A stretch of DNA of 64,000 bases from Streptomyces naganishii JCM 4654 (GCF_014650575.1 NZ_BMVF01000005.1:372001-436000), one strand, 5' to 3'. Shown: positions 49,896 through 58,523, counted from the first letter of the stretch. Made by a program: numbers and translations. Notes: generated from the letters alone by a model not told the origin.

Positions 49896-52234
49896 TCACC
49901 CACCGTTCGTACGCCGTCGAGCCGTGGACCGTGCGCGAGACGGAGCTGAGCCTGGACGTGCTCGCCCAGAGCGAGTCGGTCTTCGCGCTGTCCAACGGGC
50001 ACGTCGGCTGGCGCGGCAACCTCGACGAGGGCGAGCCGCACGGCCTGCCCGGCTCCTACCTCAACGGCGTGTACGAGATCCACCCGCTGCCCTACGCGGA
50101 GGCCGGCTACGGCTACCCGGAGTCGGGCCAGACGGTCATCGACGTCACCAACGGCAAGATCCTGCGGCTCCTCGTCGACGACGAGCCCTTCGACCTGCGC
50201 TACGGCCGGCTCGTCTCGCACGAGCGCACCCTCGACATGCGGCGCGGGGTGATGGAGCGGACCTGCGAGTGGGTCTCGCCGGCGGGCACGACGGTCCGGG
50301 TGCGCTCCACCCGGCTGGTCTCCCTCGCCCAGCGCTCCATCGCGGCCGTGGCCTACGAGGTCGAGGCCGTCGGCTCCCAGGCGCGCGTGGTCATCCAGTC
50401 CGAGCTGGTCGCCAACGAGCAGCTGCCGGAGTCCAAAGGCGACCCGCGCGCGGCGATGGCCCTCCAGGCGCCGCTGGAGCCGGAGGAGGACTTCGCCTCG
50501 GGCAGCAGGCTGCGCCTGGTGCACCGCACCCGGCACAGCGGCCTGCGCGTGGCCGTCGCCGCCGACCACGTCGTCACGGGACCGCAGCGGACCACCACCG
50601 GCAGCGAGAGCCACCCCGACCTGGCCCGGCTGACGGTCGCCTCCGTCCTGGAGCCGGGCGAGAAACTGCGCGTGGAGAAGACGGTCGCCCACGGCTGGTC
50701 CGGCGCCCGCTCGCTGCCGGCGATGAGCGACCAGGTGGACGCGGCCCTGGCGGCCGCCGCGCACGGCGGCTGGGACGGCCTGGTCGGCCAGCAGCGGGAG
50801 TACCTGGACGACTTCTGGGCGCGCGCGGACGTCGAGGTGGACGGCGACGAGGAGATCCAGCAGGCCGTCCGCTTCGCGCTGTTCCACGTGCTCCAGGCCG
50901 GCGCCCGCGCCGAGGAGCGGGCGATCCCGGCCAAGGGCCTGACCGGCTCGGGCTACGACGGGCACGCCTTCTGGGACACCGAGATGTTCGTGCTGCCCGT
51001 GCTCACCTACACCTCGCCCGACGCCGTCGCCGAGGCGCTGCGCTGGCGGCAGAACACGCTGCCCGCCGCCCGTGAGCGCGCCGCCCAGCTGGGGCTGCGC
51101 GGCGCCGCCTTCCCCTGGCGGACCATCGAGGGCGAGGAGGGGTCGGCGTACTGGCCGGCCGGCACCGCCGCCTTCCACGTGAACGCCGACATCGCGCACG
51201 CGGTGGTGCGGTACGTGGCGGCCACCGGCGACGAGGACTTCGAGCGGGACACCGGGATGGAACTGCTGGTGGAGACGGCCCGGCTGTGGCGCTCGCTCGG
51301 CCACCACGACCACCGCGGCACGTTCCACATCGACGGCGTGACCGGCCCCGACGAGTACAGCGCGATCGCCGACGACAACACGTACACGAACCTGATGGCG
51401 CGGGCGAACCTGCTGGCCGCCGCCGACGTCGTCGAACGCCACCCGAAGGAGGCGGAGCGGCTCGGCGCGGACGACGAGGAGAGCGCCGCCTGGCGGGACG
51501 CGGCCGAGGCCATGAACATCCCGTACAACGGCGAACTTGGCGTGCACGAGCAGCACGCGGGGTTCACCCGCTACCAGCGCTGGGACTTCGCGGGCACCCG
51601 CGCCGACCAGTACCCGCTGCTGCTGCACTTCCCCTACTTCGACCTGTACCGCAAGCAGGTGATCAAGCAGGCGGACCTGGTGCTGGCGATGTACACCTGC
51701 GGCGCCGAGTTCGACGAGGAGCACATCGCCCGCAACTTCGCCTACTACGAGCCACTGACCGTCAGGGACTCCTCGCTGTCGGCGTGCGTCCAGGCCGTCA
51801 TCGCCGCGCAGGCGGGCCACCTGCGGCTCGCCTACGACTACGCGGCCGAGGCCGCCCTGATGGACCTGGAGGACCTGGAGCACAACACCCGCGACGGGCT
51901 GCACATCGCCTCGCTGGCGGGCACCTGGATGGCCCTGGTCACCGGCTTCGGGGGGATGCGCCGGTCGGGGGAGACGCTGGAGTTCGCGCCGCGGCTGCCG
52001 GAGAAGTTCAGCCGCCTGGCGTTCTCGCTGCAGTTCCGCGGCCGCCGGCTGCGGGTGGAGATCACCCAGCAGAGCGCCACGTACACCCTGCTGGCCGGGC
52101 CCTCCCTGCGCATCCGCCACCACGGCGAACGGGTCACGGTGAACCCGGACAGCCCGGTCTCCCACCCGGTCCCGCCGCCGCTCCACCGCCCCGCGCCGGA
52201 ACAGCCCCCGCACCGGAAACCCAACGCGCGCTGA
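49892..52234 (+). CDS. Glycoside hydrolase family 65 disaccharide phosphorylase
   Basis: This 780-residue GH65 protein has the N-terminal sandwich domain (ALSNGHVGWRGNLDEGEPHG, GSYLNGVYEIHPLPY), an (alpha/alpha)6 barrel and the catalytic region HIDGVTGPDEYSAIADDN with the general-acid Glu. KQADLVLAMY and HNTRDGLHIASLAGTW are further GH65 landmarks. It phosphorolyses trehalose, maltose, kojibiose or a related alpha-glucoside, releasing beta-glucose-1-P for the coupled mutase. Specificity cannot be fixed from sequence alone. The C terminus is Pro/His-rich. Confidence 0.92.
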   Translation: MITHRSYAVEPWTVRETELSLDVLAQSESVFALSNGHVGWRGNLDEGEPHGLPGSYLNGVYEIHPLPYAEAGYGYPESGQTVIDVTNGKILRLLVDDEPFDLRYGRLVSHERTLDMRRGVMERTCEWVSPAGTTVRVRSTRLVSLAQRSIAAVAYEVEAVGSQARVVIQSELVANEQLPESKGDPRAAMALQAPLEPEEDFASGSRLRLVHRTRHSGLRVAVAADHVVTGPQRTTTGSESHPDLARLTVASVLEPGEKLRVEKTVAHGWSGARSLPAMSDQVDAALAAAAHGGWDGLVGQQREYLDDFWARADVEVDGDEEIQQAVRFALFHVLQAGARAEERAIPAKGLTGSGYDGHAFWDTEMFVLPVLTYTSPDAVAEALRWRQNTLPAARERAAQLGLRGAAFPWRTIEGEEGSAYWPAGTAAFHVNADIAHAVVRYVAATGDEDFERDTGMELLVETARLWRSLGHHDHRGTFHIDGVTGPDEYSAIADDNTYTNLMARANLLAAADVVERHPKEAERLGADDEESAAWRDAAEAMNIPYNGELGVHEQHAGFTRYQRWDFAGTRADQYPLLLHFPYFDLYRKQVIKQADLVLAMYTCGAEFDEEHIARNFAYYEPLTVRDSSLSACVQAVIAAQAGHLRLAYDYAAEAALMDLEDLEHNTRDGLHIASLAGTWMALVTGFGGMRRSGETLEFAPRLPEKFSRLAFSLQFRGRRLRVEITQQSATYTLLAGPSLRIRHHGERVTVNPDSPVSHPVPPPLHRPAPEQPPHRKPNAR

Positions 52235-52246
52235 TCCAGGCGCCGG

Positions 52247-53140
52247 CTACATCAGGACGTTCGCCAGGAGGTGAAGGAGGTCGTCGGTGGCGTCGGCGGC
52301 GCCCAGGGCCGGGAGGGCGCCGAGGGCGAGGACGGCGGCGGCGACGGAGCGCAGGTGGGGCGGCGGGGCGCACTGGAGGGCGGCGACGCGGCGGGTGACG
52401 GCCCGGTCGGTGAAGCCGAGGGCGCACGACGGCCGGGCCTGGCCCGCGGTCAGGGCCGCGCGGGCCAGCGCGCGGGCCGTGGCGGTGCGGTCGCCCACCG
52501 TGGCGGCGGCCCGCTCGTCCGCCCACCGCTCGACGAGGAAGGCGACCGTGGCCCGTACCGGACCGAGCAGCGGGTTGGCCGCGACGGCCAGGTTCGCGGC
52601 CGTCACCAGCAGGGAGTGCCGGTGGGCGAGGTGGGCGCGTTCGTGGGCGAGCAGCACCCGCCGCTCCACCGGCTCCAGCGCGCCGAGCATCGCCGAGGTC
52701 ACCAGGATCCTGCCCGGCGGGCCGGGAATGGCGAAGGCCCGCGGGACCGGTGAGGCCGCGACGATCAGCTCGGTGCCCGGCGGGTGTCCCTCGCACATCC
52801 GGCGCAGCGCGCGGCGCGTGCCGAGGGCGGTGTGGACGGTGCGCCACAGCCGGTGGGCGACCAGCGCGAGGGCCAGGCAGGCCAGTATCCCGATCCCCTC
52901 GGGCACCGGCTCCGCCAGGTGCCGTCCGTTCTCCCGGGCCTCGGCGACGACCGGCGGCGCGTCGTTGACGAGGGTGGCGGCCAGCAGCACCAGCGACCAG
53001 ACACCGGCCGCCGCCGTCACCACGGCCGCCGCGGTCAGCACGCGCGCGGCCAGCGCGGGCGCCACCCGGCGCCCGACCACCGGGCTGATCGCGGCCAGCA
53101 GCAGCGACAGCACCAGCGGGGTGTAGACGTCGAGGGTCAT
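52247..53140 (-). CDS. M56 family (BlaR1-like) membrane metallopeptidase
   Basis: This 297-residue protein has N-terminal TM helices, a zinc motif in RRVLLAHERAHLAHRH (HERAH at residues 166-170), further TM segments and a short C-terminal part. It lacks the penicillin-binding sensor domain of BlaR1/MecR1, so the signal must be sensed through the membrane or another protein. It overlaps the blaI-like gene by ATGA (53137-53140); the pair would act by cleaving or inactivating the BlaI repressor. Confidence 0.9.
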   Translation of the reverse strand: MTLDVYTPLVLSLLLAAISPVVGRRVAPALAARVLTAAAVVTAAAGVWSLVLLAATLVNDAPPVVAEARENGRHLAEPVPEGIGILACLALALVAHRLWRTVHTALGTRRALRRMCEGHPPGTELIVAASPVPRAFAIPGPPGRILVTSAMLGALEPVERRVLLAHERAHLAHRHSLLVTAANLAVAANPLLGPVRATVAFLVERWADERAAATVGDRTATARALARAALTAGQARPSCALGFTDRAVTRRVAALQCAPPPHLRSVAAAVLALGALPALGAADATDDLLHLLANVLM

Positions 53141-53532
53141 ACCACGCCCCCGGTGAGCCCGCCGGTGAGCAGTTCGCGCAGCGCCCGCCCCTCCTCGGGG
53201 CTCAGCCCCGTCACGAACTGCTGGAGCGCCGCGATCGGGTCCGGCCCGCGGTCCAGGGCCTCGTGCATCGCGTCGGCGGTCAGCTCGGCCGCGTTCTTCG
53301 CCGGCCGGTACGCCCCTCGCCGCCCGTCGACCTCACGCAGCACCAGGCCCTTGTCGTACAGCCGTCTGAGGATGGTGTGCACGGTGTTGTAGGCCAGGTC
53401 GCCGTCGATCTCCGCCTGGATCTCGGCCGGCGTCAGCGGCCGCTCGGTGGACCACAGGGCCGCGAGGACCTCGCTCTCCAGCTCTCCCGAGCTGCGTCGT
53501 TCCGTCCTGCCGTGAGGCCCTCTATCAGCCAT
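53137..53532 (-). CDS. BlaI/MecI/CopY family transcriptional repressor
   Basis: This 131-residue winged-helix repressor has GELESEVLAALWSTERPLTP, DGDLAYNTVHTILRRLYDKG and REVDGRRGAYRPAKN, then a dimerisation tail (MHEALDRGPDPIAALQQFVT). The ATG at 53532 is chosen because TAAGGT lies 7 nt upstream on the minus strand (leaderless); a GTG at 53538 is the alternative. A TACA-type dyad overlaps that -10, giving autoregulation, and a second dyad precedes the divergent GT-C gene. Confidence 0.93.
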   Translation of the reverse strand: MADRGPHGRTERRSSGELESEVLAALWSTERPLTPAEIQAEIDGDLAYNTVHTILRRLYDKGLVLREVDGRRGAYRPAKNAAELTADAMHEALDRGPDPIAALQQFVTGLSPEEGRALRELLTGGLTGGVV

Positions 53533-53539
53533 GCCCACA

Positions 53540-53545
53540 ACCTTA
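53540..53545 (-). promoter_or_regulatory. Candidate -10 (TAAGGT) of leaderless blaI-like gene
   Basis: Minus-strand TAAGGT is followed by 7 nt and the ATG at 53532, and is overlapped by BlaI box 1. Confidence 0.5.
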
Positions 53546-53557
53546 CAGTCCGTAGGG
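53541..53557. promoter_or_regulatory. BlaI box 1: CCTTACA-GTC-CGTAGGG
   Basis: A 17-bp imperfect dyad aligned with box 2 (53721-53737). It overlaps the blaI -10 and would allow autorepression. Confidence 0.6.
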
Positions 53558-53720
53558 AGTCAGGCCTTCGGCGGTATCGCACCCGGCGAGCGGCCCCGAG
53601 ACGGGTTAGCTTGACCCTGCTTTCGTCGTTTTCCGTGAGCTTTCCCCGACGTCCTGCCGACGTGTTCCAGACGTCTTTCCCGACTCCTGCGCCGTTCCCG
53701 CGATCCGCGAGAGTCAGAAA

Positions 53721-53737
53721 CCCTACAGTGTGTAGGG
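53721..53737. promoter_or_regulatory. BlaI box 2: CCCTACA-GTG-TGTAGGG
   Basis: A perfect 7-3-7 dyad containing TACA/TGTA, the core of known BlaI/MecI operators. It includes TACAGT (53724-53729), a good -10, and ends 13 nt before the GT-C gene start, so BlaI should repress that gene. Confidence 0.7.
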
Positions 53738-53750
53738 GTGAGGGGTGGAG

Positions 53751-55298
53751 ATGGCCGACAGTACGCACGCCATAATTTCCGGGACACGGCGGTCCGCCGC
53801 CGTGCCCGGCTCCGGCCGGGCCCGCCGCGTCCGGGGCGACGCGCCGCTCGCCGCGGTCGCCGCGGCCTTCGTCCTGGCCCAGCTCGTCCTGGTCCGCCCC
53901 GGCATGGGCCTCGGCTGGGACGAGACGGTCTACGTCAGCCAGGTCAGCCCGCACGCGCCGGCGGCCTTCTTCAGCGCCCCGCGCGCCCGCGGCGTCTCGC
54001 TGCTGGTCGCGCCCATCGCCTCGTGGTCGTCGTCCACCGCGCTGCTGCGCGTCTACCTGGCCCTGCTGTCCGGCCTCGGACTGTACCTGGCCCTGCGGGC
54101 CTGGCGTGGCCTGTTCCCCTCCGGCGTTCTCGCCCTGGCCGGCGCCCTGTACGCCTCCCTGTGGGTGACCCTCTTCTACGGCCCGCAGGCCATGCCCAAC
54201 TACTGGGTCGCCATCGGCGCCCTGGTGTGCGCGGGCTGCCTTCTCCGCGTCCGCGCGGACGGACGTACGGCCGGGCGTGCGACCGTACGCGCGGTCACGC
54301 GCCCGCGGATGCGCGCCCCCGCCGGCGGCGGCGACCGCGCCGCGCTCTCGGGCCTGCTCGCCGGCGCCGCCCTCATGGCGTGGATGCGGCCGGTGGACGC
54401 GGTCTGGGTCGCACTCCCGCTGCTCGCCCTCGCCCTCTACGAACGCGCCTGGAAGGCGCTCGCCGCGCTGCTCGCCGGGCTGGCCGCCGGCGCCGCCGAG
54501 TGGGTGATCGAGGCCTACACCGCCTACGGCGGCCTGCTCCAGCGACTCTCCGACGGCTCGGCGATACAGGGCGGCCTGGGCTGGCACTTCGCCGTCGTCG
54601 ACCAGCTGCGCAGCCTCGGCGGCCGCGCCCTGTGCCGCCCGTGCACCGGCGCACTGCCCAATCCCGTCGTCACCGCCTGGTGGTTCGTGCTGCCGCTGCT
54701 CGCCGCGGCCGGTCTCGTCCTCGCCGTGCGCGCCCGCCGCACCCGGCCCACCCTCGTGGCGCTGGCCTGCGCCGCCACGGCCGCCTTCCCCTACCTCTTC
54801 CTGATCGGCTACGCCGCGCCCCGCTTCCTGCTGCCCGCCTACGCGCTGCTCGCCGTCCCCGTCGCCGACGCGCTCGCCCACCTCGTCAGGACGCCCGCCG
54901 GCAACTGGCGCCCGCTCGCGCTGAGCCTGACCGCGCTGGGCCTGGCGGTGCACCTGGGGGCGCAGTACGCCGTCCTCGCCCACACCGTCGACCGCACCAC
55001 CGCCGACCGGATCGCCTGGGACCGCACGGCCGCCGAGCTGCACCGCCTCGGCGTGCGCCCGCCGTGCCTGCTCACCGGCGAGAGCGCCATCCCGATCGCC
55101 TTCTACACCGGCTGCGGCTCCGCCGCGACCTCCGGGAACAACGCCAACAGCACACGGGAGGAGATCGTGCGGACCGCGCGGCGCATCCCGGCCGCCGCCC
55201 TCACCACCGCCCAGGGCAGTCCACCGGACTACGCCCGCTCCTGGACCCCTCACCGGCTGGGCGACCTGCGCCTGTACGTCGCGCCGAGCGCGCAGTAA
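53751..55298 (+). CDS. GT-C superfamily membrane glycosyltransferase
   Basis: This 515-residue protein has about 10-12 TM helices and a first extracytoplasmic loop with GMGLGWDETVYVSQVSPHAP (the DE motif region of GT-C enzymes). A C-terminal soluble part reads LHRLGVRPPCLLTGESAIPI and GDLRLYVAPSAQ. No family-level substrate can be assigned. It probably uses a polyprenyl-phosphate sugar outside the membrane. BlaI box 2 stands right before it, and it is followed after 12 nt by the flippase-like gene. An in-frame GTG at 53745 is an alternative start. Confidence 0.8.
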   Translation: MADSTHAIISGTRRSAAVPGSGRARRVRGDAPLAAVAAAFVLAQLVLVRPGMGLGWDETVYVSQVSPHAPAAFFSAPRARGVSLLVAPIASWSSSTALLRVYLALLSGLGLYLALRAWRGLFPSGVLALAGALYASLWVTLFYGPQAMPNYWVAIGALVCAGCLLRVRADGRTAGRATVRAVTRPRMRAPAGGGDRAALSGLLAGAALMAWMRPVDAVWVALPLLALALYERAWKALAALLAGLAAGAAEWVIEAYTAYGGLLQRLSDGSAIQGGLGWHFAVVDQLRSLGGRALCRPCTGALPNPVVTAWWFVLPLLAAAGLVLAVRARRTRPTLVALACAATAAFPYLFLIGYAAPRFLLPAYALLAVPVADALAHLVRTPAGNWRPLALSLTALGLAVHLGAQYAVLAHTVDRTTADRIAWDRTAAELHRLGVRPPCLLTGESAIPIAFYTGCGSAATSGNNANSTREEIVRTARRIPAAALTTAQGSPPDYARSWTPHRLGDLRLYVAPSAQ

Positions 55299-55310
55299 GG
55301 AAATCCCCGG

Positions 55311-56258
55311 ATGACCACCACGCTGCCCACCGTCACGACCGCGCGGCGCCGGCGCGTGTGGTGGCACACCGGGGTCATGCTCGCGCTGCTCCTCTGCGCC
55401 GCCTACGCGGCCCGCCGCCACTGGCCGGTGCTCGAGACCGGCGCCGACCGGCTCGCCGTGGCCGACCAGGGATGGCTGCTGCTGGGCGCCACCGCCGCCG
55501 TCGCCACCTGGGCGTGCTCGGCACTGGCCCAGCAGGGCGCGGTGGCCGAGCCGCTGCCGGGCGCACGGCTGGTGGCCGCGCAGTTCGCCGCGTCCGCCGC
55601 CAACCACGTACTGCCCGCCGGTCTCGGCGCCGGGGCGGTCAACCTGCGGTTCCTGATGCGCTGCGGGCTGCCCGCCGGCCGTTCGGCGAGCGCGCTCGCC
55701 GTCAAGGCCACCGCCGGTGTCACCGCCCGGGCCGTCCTGATCGCCGTACTCGCCGCGTTCTGCCCCGGCCTGCTGCGCCTGCCCCGGGTGTCCGCCGCGG
55801 CCGTGGCCGCCGTGCTGGCCGCCGCCGCGGTCCTCGCACTGGTGGTGGCCGGGCCGCTGCGGTCCCGCTGCACGCGGGCCCTCGCCACGATGGCGGCCGA
55901 CATCCGGGCCGTGCACACCCGCCCCAACCGGGCCGCCGCTCTGTGGGGCGGCTCGCTCGCCTTCGCCGCGGCGCACTCCCTCGTGGTCATCGCGGTCACC
56001 CAGGCGGTGGAGCTGCCCCTGTCACCGGCCAGGGTGGCCCTGCTCTACCTCGCCGCGAGCAGTGCCGCCGCCCTCCTGCCCACCCCCGGCGGCCTCGGCT
56101 CGCTCGACGCGGCCCTCGCCTTCGCGCTCACCACCGGCGGCAGCCCGGCCGCGACGGCCGCCTCCGCGGTCCTCGGCTACCGGCTCCTCACGGTCTGGCT
56201 GCCGCTGCTGCCCGGCCTGCTGGTCCTCGGCGTGCTCATCCGCCGCCGGGCCGTGTGA
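55311..56258 (+). CDS. Lysylphosphatidylglycerol synthase TM-region/flippase-like protein
   Basis: This 315-residue protein is an integral membrane protein of the UPF0104/LPG-synthase-TM group, with about 8 TM helices. It has AANHVLPAGLGAGAVNLRFL, SASALAVKATAGVTARAVLI and PTPGGLGSLDAALAFALTTG, a variant of the family's PxPGGxG motif. Relatives flip or translocate aminoacyl-lipids or polyprenyl-linked sugars. It is co-transcribed with the GT-C gene, so a supply role for lipid-linked donors is plausible (inference). Confidence 0.83.
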   Translation: MTTTLPTVTTARRRRVWWHTGVMLALLLCAAYAARRHWPVLETGADRLAVADQGWLLLGATAAVATWACSALAQQGAVAEPLPGARLVAAQFAASAANHVLPAGLGAGAVNLRFLMRCGLPAGRSASALAVKATAGVTARAVLIAVLAAFCPGLLRLPRVSAAAVAAVLAAAAVLALVVAGPLRSRCTRALATMAADIRAVHTRPNRAAALWGGSLAFAAAHSLVVIAVTQAVELPLSPARVALLYLAASSAAALLPTPGGLGSLDAALAFALTTGGSPAATAASAVLGYRLLTVWLPLLPGLLVLGVLIRRRAV

Positions 56259-56293
56259 AGCGCGGCCGCTACGCCCCTATGCCTACGTCTACG

Positions 56294-57001
56294 TCACAAA
56301 GGCGGCGGCTCGCCGGTCTCTCGGGCCGCCCCGCGCCGGGGCAGCCACCAGGCCGCCGCGCACAGGCACACCCCGAGCCAGCCCACCGCGAACAGCCAGC
56401 CGCCGACCACATCGGTGAACCAGTGCACCCCGAGGTACACCCGGGTCAGCCCCACTGCCACGCCCCAGCAGCCGACGACGGCGCACAGGGCCGTACGGCC
56501 GCGCGGGGCACGCAGCACCGTCGCCCAGATCACCAGGCCCGCGGCCAGCGCCGAGGTGGTGGTGTGCCCGGAGGGGAACGACCAGCCCGAGGCGTACGCC
56601 GCCCAGTCCTGCCGGGGCGGACGGGGCCGGGTGATCAGCTCCATCACGCCGTAGCGCAGGAGCTGGCCCGCGGCGAGGCAGGCGCACCCCAGGGCCGCCG
56701 CGGCCGTGCGCTGCCGGAGCGTGCGGCCCAGGAGCATCCAGGCCAGCGCGACGAGCGCGTACGGCACGACGCCCGTCCCGGTGTCGGTCAGCGCGCGGGC
56801 CGCCGACACCGACATGGAGGAGCGGTGGGCCACCGACCAGTCCAGCAGGCCGCCGTCCACGCCCGGGGCCGGGCCGCGGCCGACGACCACGGCCAGCACG
56901 GCGAACGCCGCCCAGGCGCCGAGCCCGGTACTGCCCGCCAGCTCGGCGGGCCCGACATGACGGGTACGACCGGTGTGCGCGCTGTGACCTATGTGCTTCA
57001 T
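56294..57001 (-). CDS. PAP2 family membrane phosphatase (second copy)
   Basis: This 235-residue protein has six TM helices and PAP2 motifs: ITRPRPPRQ (motif 1, with Lys replaced), SFPSGHTTTSAL (motif 2) and LTRVYLGVHWFTDVVGG (motif 3, His and Asp kept). It may dephosphorylate undecaprenyl pyrophosphate or another lipid phosphate. The altered motif 1 suggests a changed substrate. It overlaps the upstream PAP2 gene by ATGA (56998-57001). Confidence 0.87.
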   Translation of the reverse strand: MKHIGHSAHTGRTRHVGPAELAGSTGLGAWAAFAVLAVVVGRGPAPGVDGGLLDWSVAHRSSMSVSAARALTDTGTGVVPYALVALAWMLLGRTLRQRTAAAALGCACLAAGQLLRYGVMELITRPRPPRQDWAAYASGWSFPSGHTTTSALAAGLVIWATVLRAPRGRTALCAVVGCWGVAVGLTRVYLGVHWFTDVVGGWLFAVGWLGVCLCAAAWWLPRRGAARETGEPPPL

Positions 57002-57600
57002 GACACCAGCAGCGGGCGCAGCCGGGTCGCGGTGATGCGGCGGGCCAGCGCGCCGTGCCGGCGGGCGAGCCACTTCATCAGCGCGAAGGCCACCAGGCCG
57101 CCGGTCAGGACGCCGGCGAGCACGTCGTGCGGATAGTGCGCGCCCACCCAGACCCGGGAGACGGCCATCGCGGCGGCGGCCACGGCGGCGATCACGCCGA
57201 GCCGCCGGGAGACGAAGAACAGGGCGACCGCGGCCGCGGCGGCGATCGCGGCGTGGTTGCTCGGGAAGGACCAGTCGGTACGCCCCGGGCAGGCCTCCAG
57301 GGTGACCGTGTGCAGCGTCCGGCACGGCCGCACCTCGTGCACCAGCAGCTTCACCAGACTGTTCACCGCGTAGGCGGCGACCACGACGAACGGCGCCGCG
57401 AGCGCGGTCACCGCGGCCTCGGCGCCCACCCGGCGCGCCCGCCACCAGCCCACCGCCATCAGCACCGCGAACACCGCCAGTCCGTACGCCGACCACGCCG
57501 TGACCGAGTCGTCCAGCCACGCGGGGGAGCGGCGGGCCAGGCCGACCACGCCGGTGTAGAGAGAGCCGTCGATCGAGGCGCCGGACAGGGCGAGGATCAT
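56998..57600 (-). CDS. PAP2 family membrane phosphatase, BcrC/UppP-like
   Basis: This 200-residue protein has full PAP2 motifs: KLLVHEVRPCRTL (K-x6-RP), DWSFPSNHAAIAAAAA (PSNH) and VSRVWVGAHYPHDVLAG (SR-x5-H-x3-D). It resembles BcrC-type undecaprenyl-diphosphate phosphatases. It sits between the DedA gene and the second PAP2 gene, joined by ATGA overlaps at both ends, so the three are one operon. Confidence 0.9.
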   Translation of the reverse strand: MILALSGASIDGSLYTGVVGLARRSPAWLDDSVTAWSAYGLAVFAVLMAVGWWRARRVGAEAAVTALAAPFVVVAAYAVNSLVKLLVHEVRPCRTLHTVTLEACPGRTDWSFPSNHAAIAAAAAVALFFVSRRLGVIAAVAAAAMAVSRVWVGAHYPHDVLAGVLTGGLVAFALMKWLARRHGALARRITATRLRPLLVS

Positions 57601-58265
57601 CCGCGCGCCTCCTTGGCCTTCGCGGCGCGGCGCGAGCGCAGGGCCTCGGCGGCCAGCGGGATCAGCGACACGACCACGATGAGCGCGATCAGCGGCAGCA
57701 GGTACTTGTCGACATTGGGCACCGAGGATCCGAGCGCGTACCCCGCCAGGACGAGGCCGGCGCTCCACAGCACGCCGCCGGTGACCTGCCACACGGTGAA
57801 CGTGCGCACCGGGACGCCGAGCGCGCCCGCCATCGGGTTGAGCACCGTACGCACCACGGGGACGAAACGGGCCAGCACGATGGCCTTAGCGAAGCCGTAC
57901 CGCTCCAGGAGTTCCTCGGCGCGGCGCGCGCCCTCGTGCAGGCGCGGGGAGCGGCTGCGGGCGAGCAGCGCGCCGCCCGCCTTGCGCCCCAGCACGTAGC
58001 CGCACTGCGAACCGGCGAGCGCGCCGACGACGGCGGCCACCAGCAGCGGCAGCAGCGACAGCCTCACCCCTCGGTCGGCCGTACCGGTGCACAGCAGGCC
58101 CGCGGTGAACAGCAGCGAGTCGCCGGGCAGGAAGAAGCCGACGAGCAGGCCGGTCTCGGCGAACAGCACCACGGCGACGCCCAGCACGCCGAAGGCGGCC
58201 AGCAGCGACTGGGCGTCCAGCACATTGACGGCGAGCTGCGACGACAGGTACGGGGGTGCGATCAT
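57597..58265 (-). CDS. DedA family membrane protein
   Basis: This 222-residue protein has the DedA signatures FAETGLLVGFFLPGDSLLF, LAGSQCGYVLGRKAGG and LARFVPVVRTVLNPMAG, and about five TM or re-entrant helices. DedA proteins are linked to undecaprenyl-phosphate and phosphatidylethanolamine transport; one subgroup (UptA) recycles undecaprenyl phosphate. First gene of a dedA-PAP2-PAP2 operon, with two TACA/TGTA-type dyads 57-91 nt upstream. Confidence 0.92.
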   Translation of the reverse strand: MIAPPYLSSQLAVNVLDAQSLLAAFGVLGVAVVLFAETGLLVGFFLPGDSLLFTAGLLCTGTADRGVRLSLLPLLVAAVVGALAGSQCGYVLGRKAGGALLARSRSPRLHEGARRAEELLERYGFAKAIVLARFVPVVRTVLNPMAGALGVPVRTFTVWQVTGGVLWSAGLVLAGYALGSSVPNVDKYLLPLIALIVVVSLIPLAAEALRSRRAAKAKEARG

Positions 58266-58321
58266 CGTCGCCGGCCTTTCGTCGGGTCACGGACGCACGC
58301 CGGGCGGCGCCCGACGAGTGA

Positions 58322-58335
58322 CTACAAATCTGTAG
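58322..58335. promoter_or_regulatory. BlaI-like dyad: CTACA-AATC-TGTAG
   Basis: A perfect 5-4-5 dyad, 57 nt upstream of the DedA start. The spacer is 4 nt, one more than in the boxes near blaI, so it may serve a different BlaI paralogue. Confidence 0.5.
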
Positions 58336-58338
58336 ACG

Positions 58339-58356
58339 GTCTACTGCACTGTAGAC
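58339..58356. promoter_or_regulatory. Second dyad: GTCTAC-TGCACT-GTAGAC
   Basis: A perfect 6-6-6 dyad next to the first one, with related half-sites (GTAGAC). Together they form a double operator upstream of dedA. Confidence 0.45.
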
Positions 58357-58523
58357 GACAACGACCGGCGCACCGTTCCGGTTGTCCCCCCGAAGGGTGA
58401 ATCCATGTGCCCCGGCGGACCCCGGGGTCTCTAGCGCGTGCGCACTGGCGTGCGCCGGGTTTTGCCTTCCCATTGCCACTTCATGACCGACCGACCAGGT
58501 GCCAGTGGTCATGATGGTCGCGA

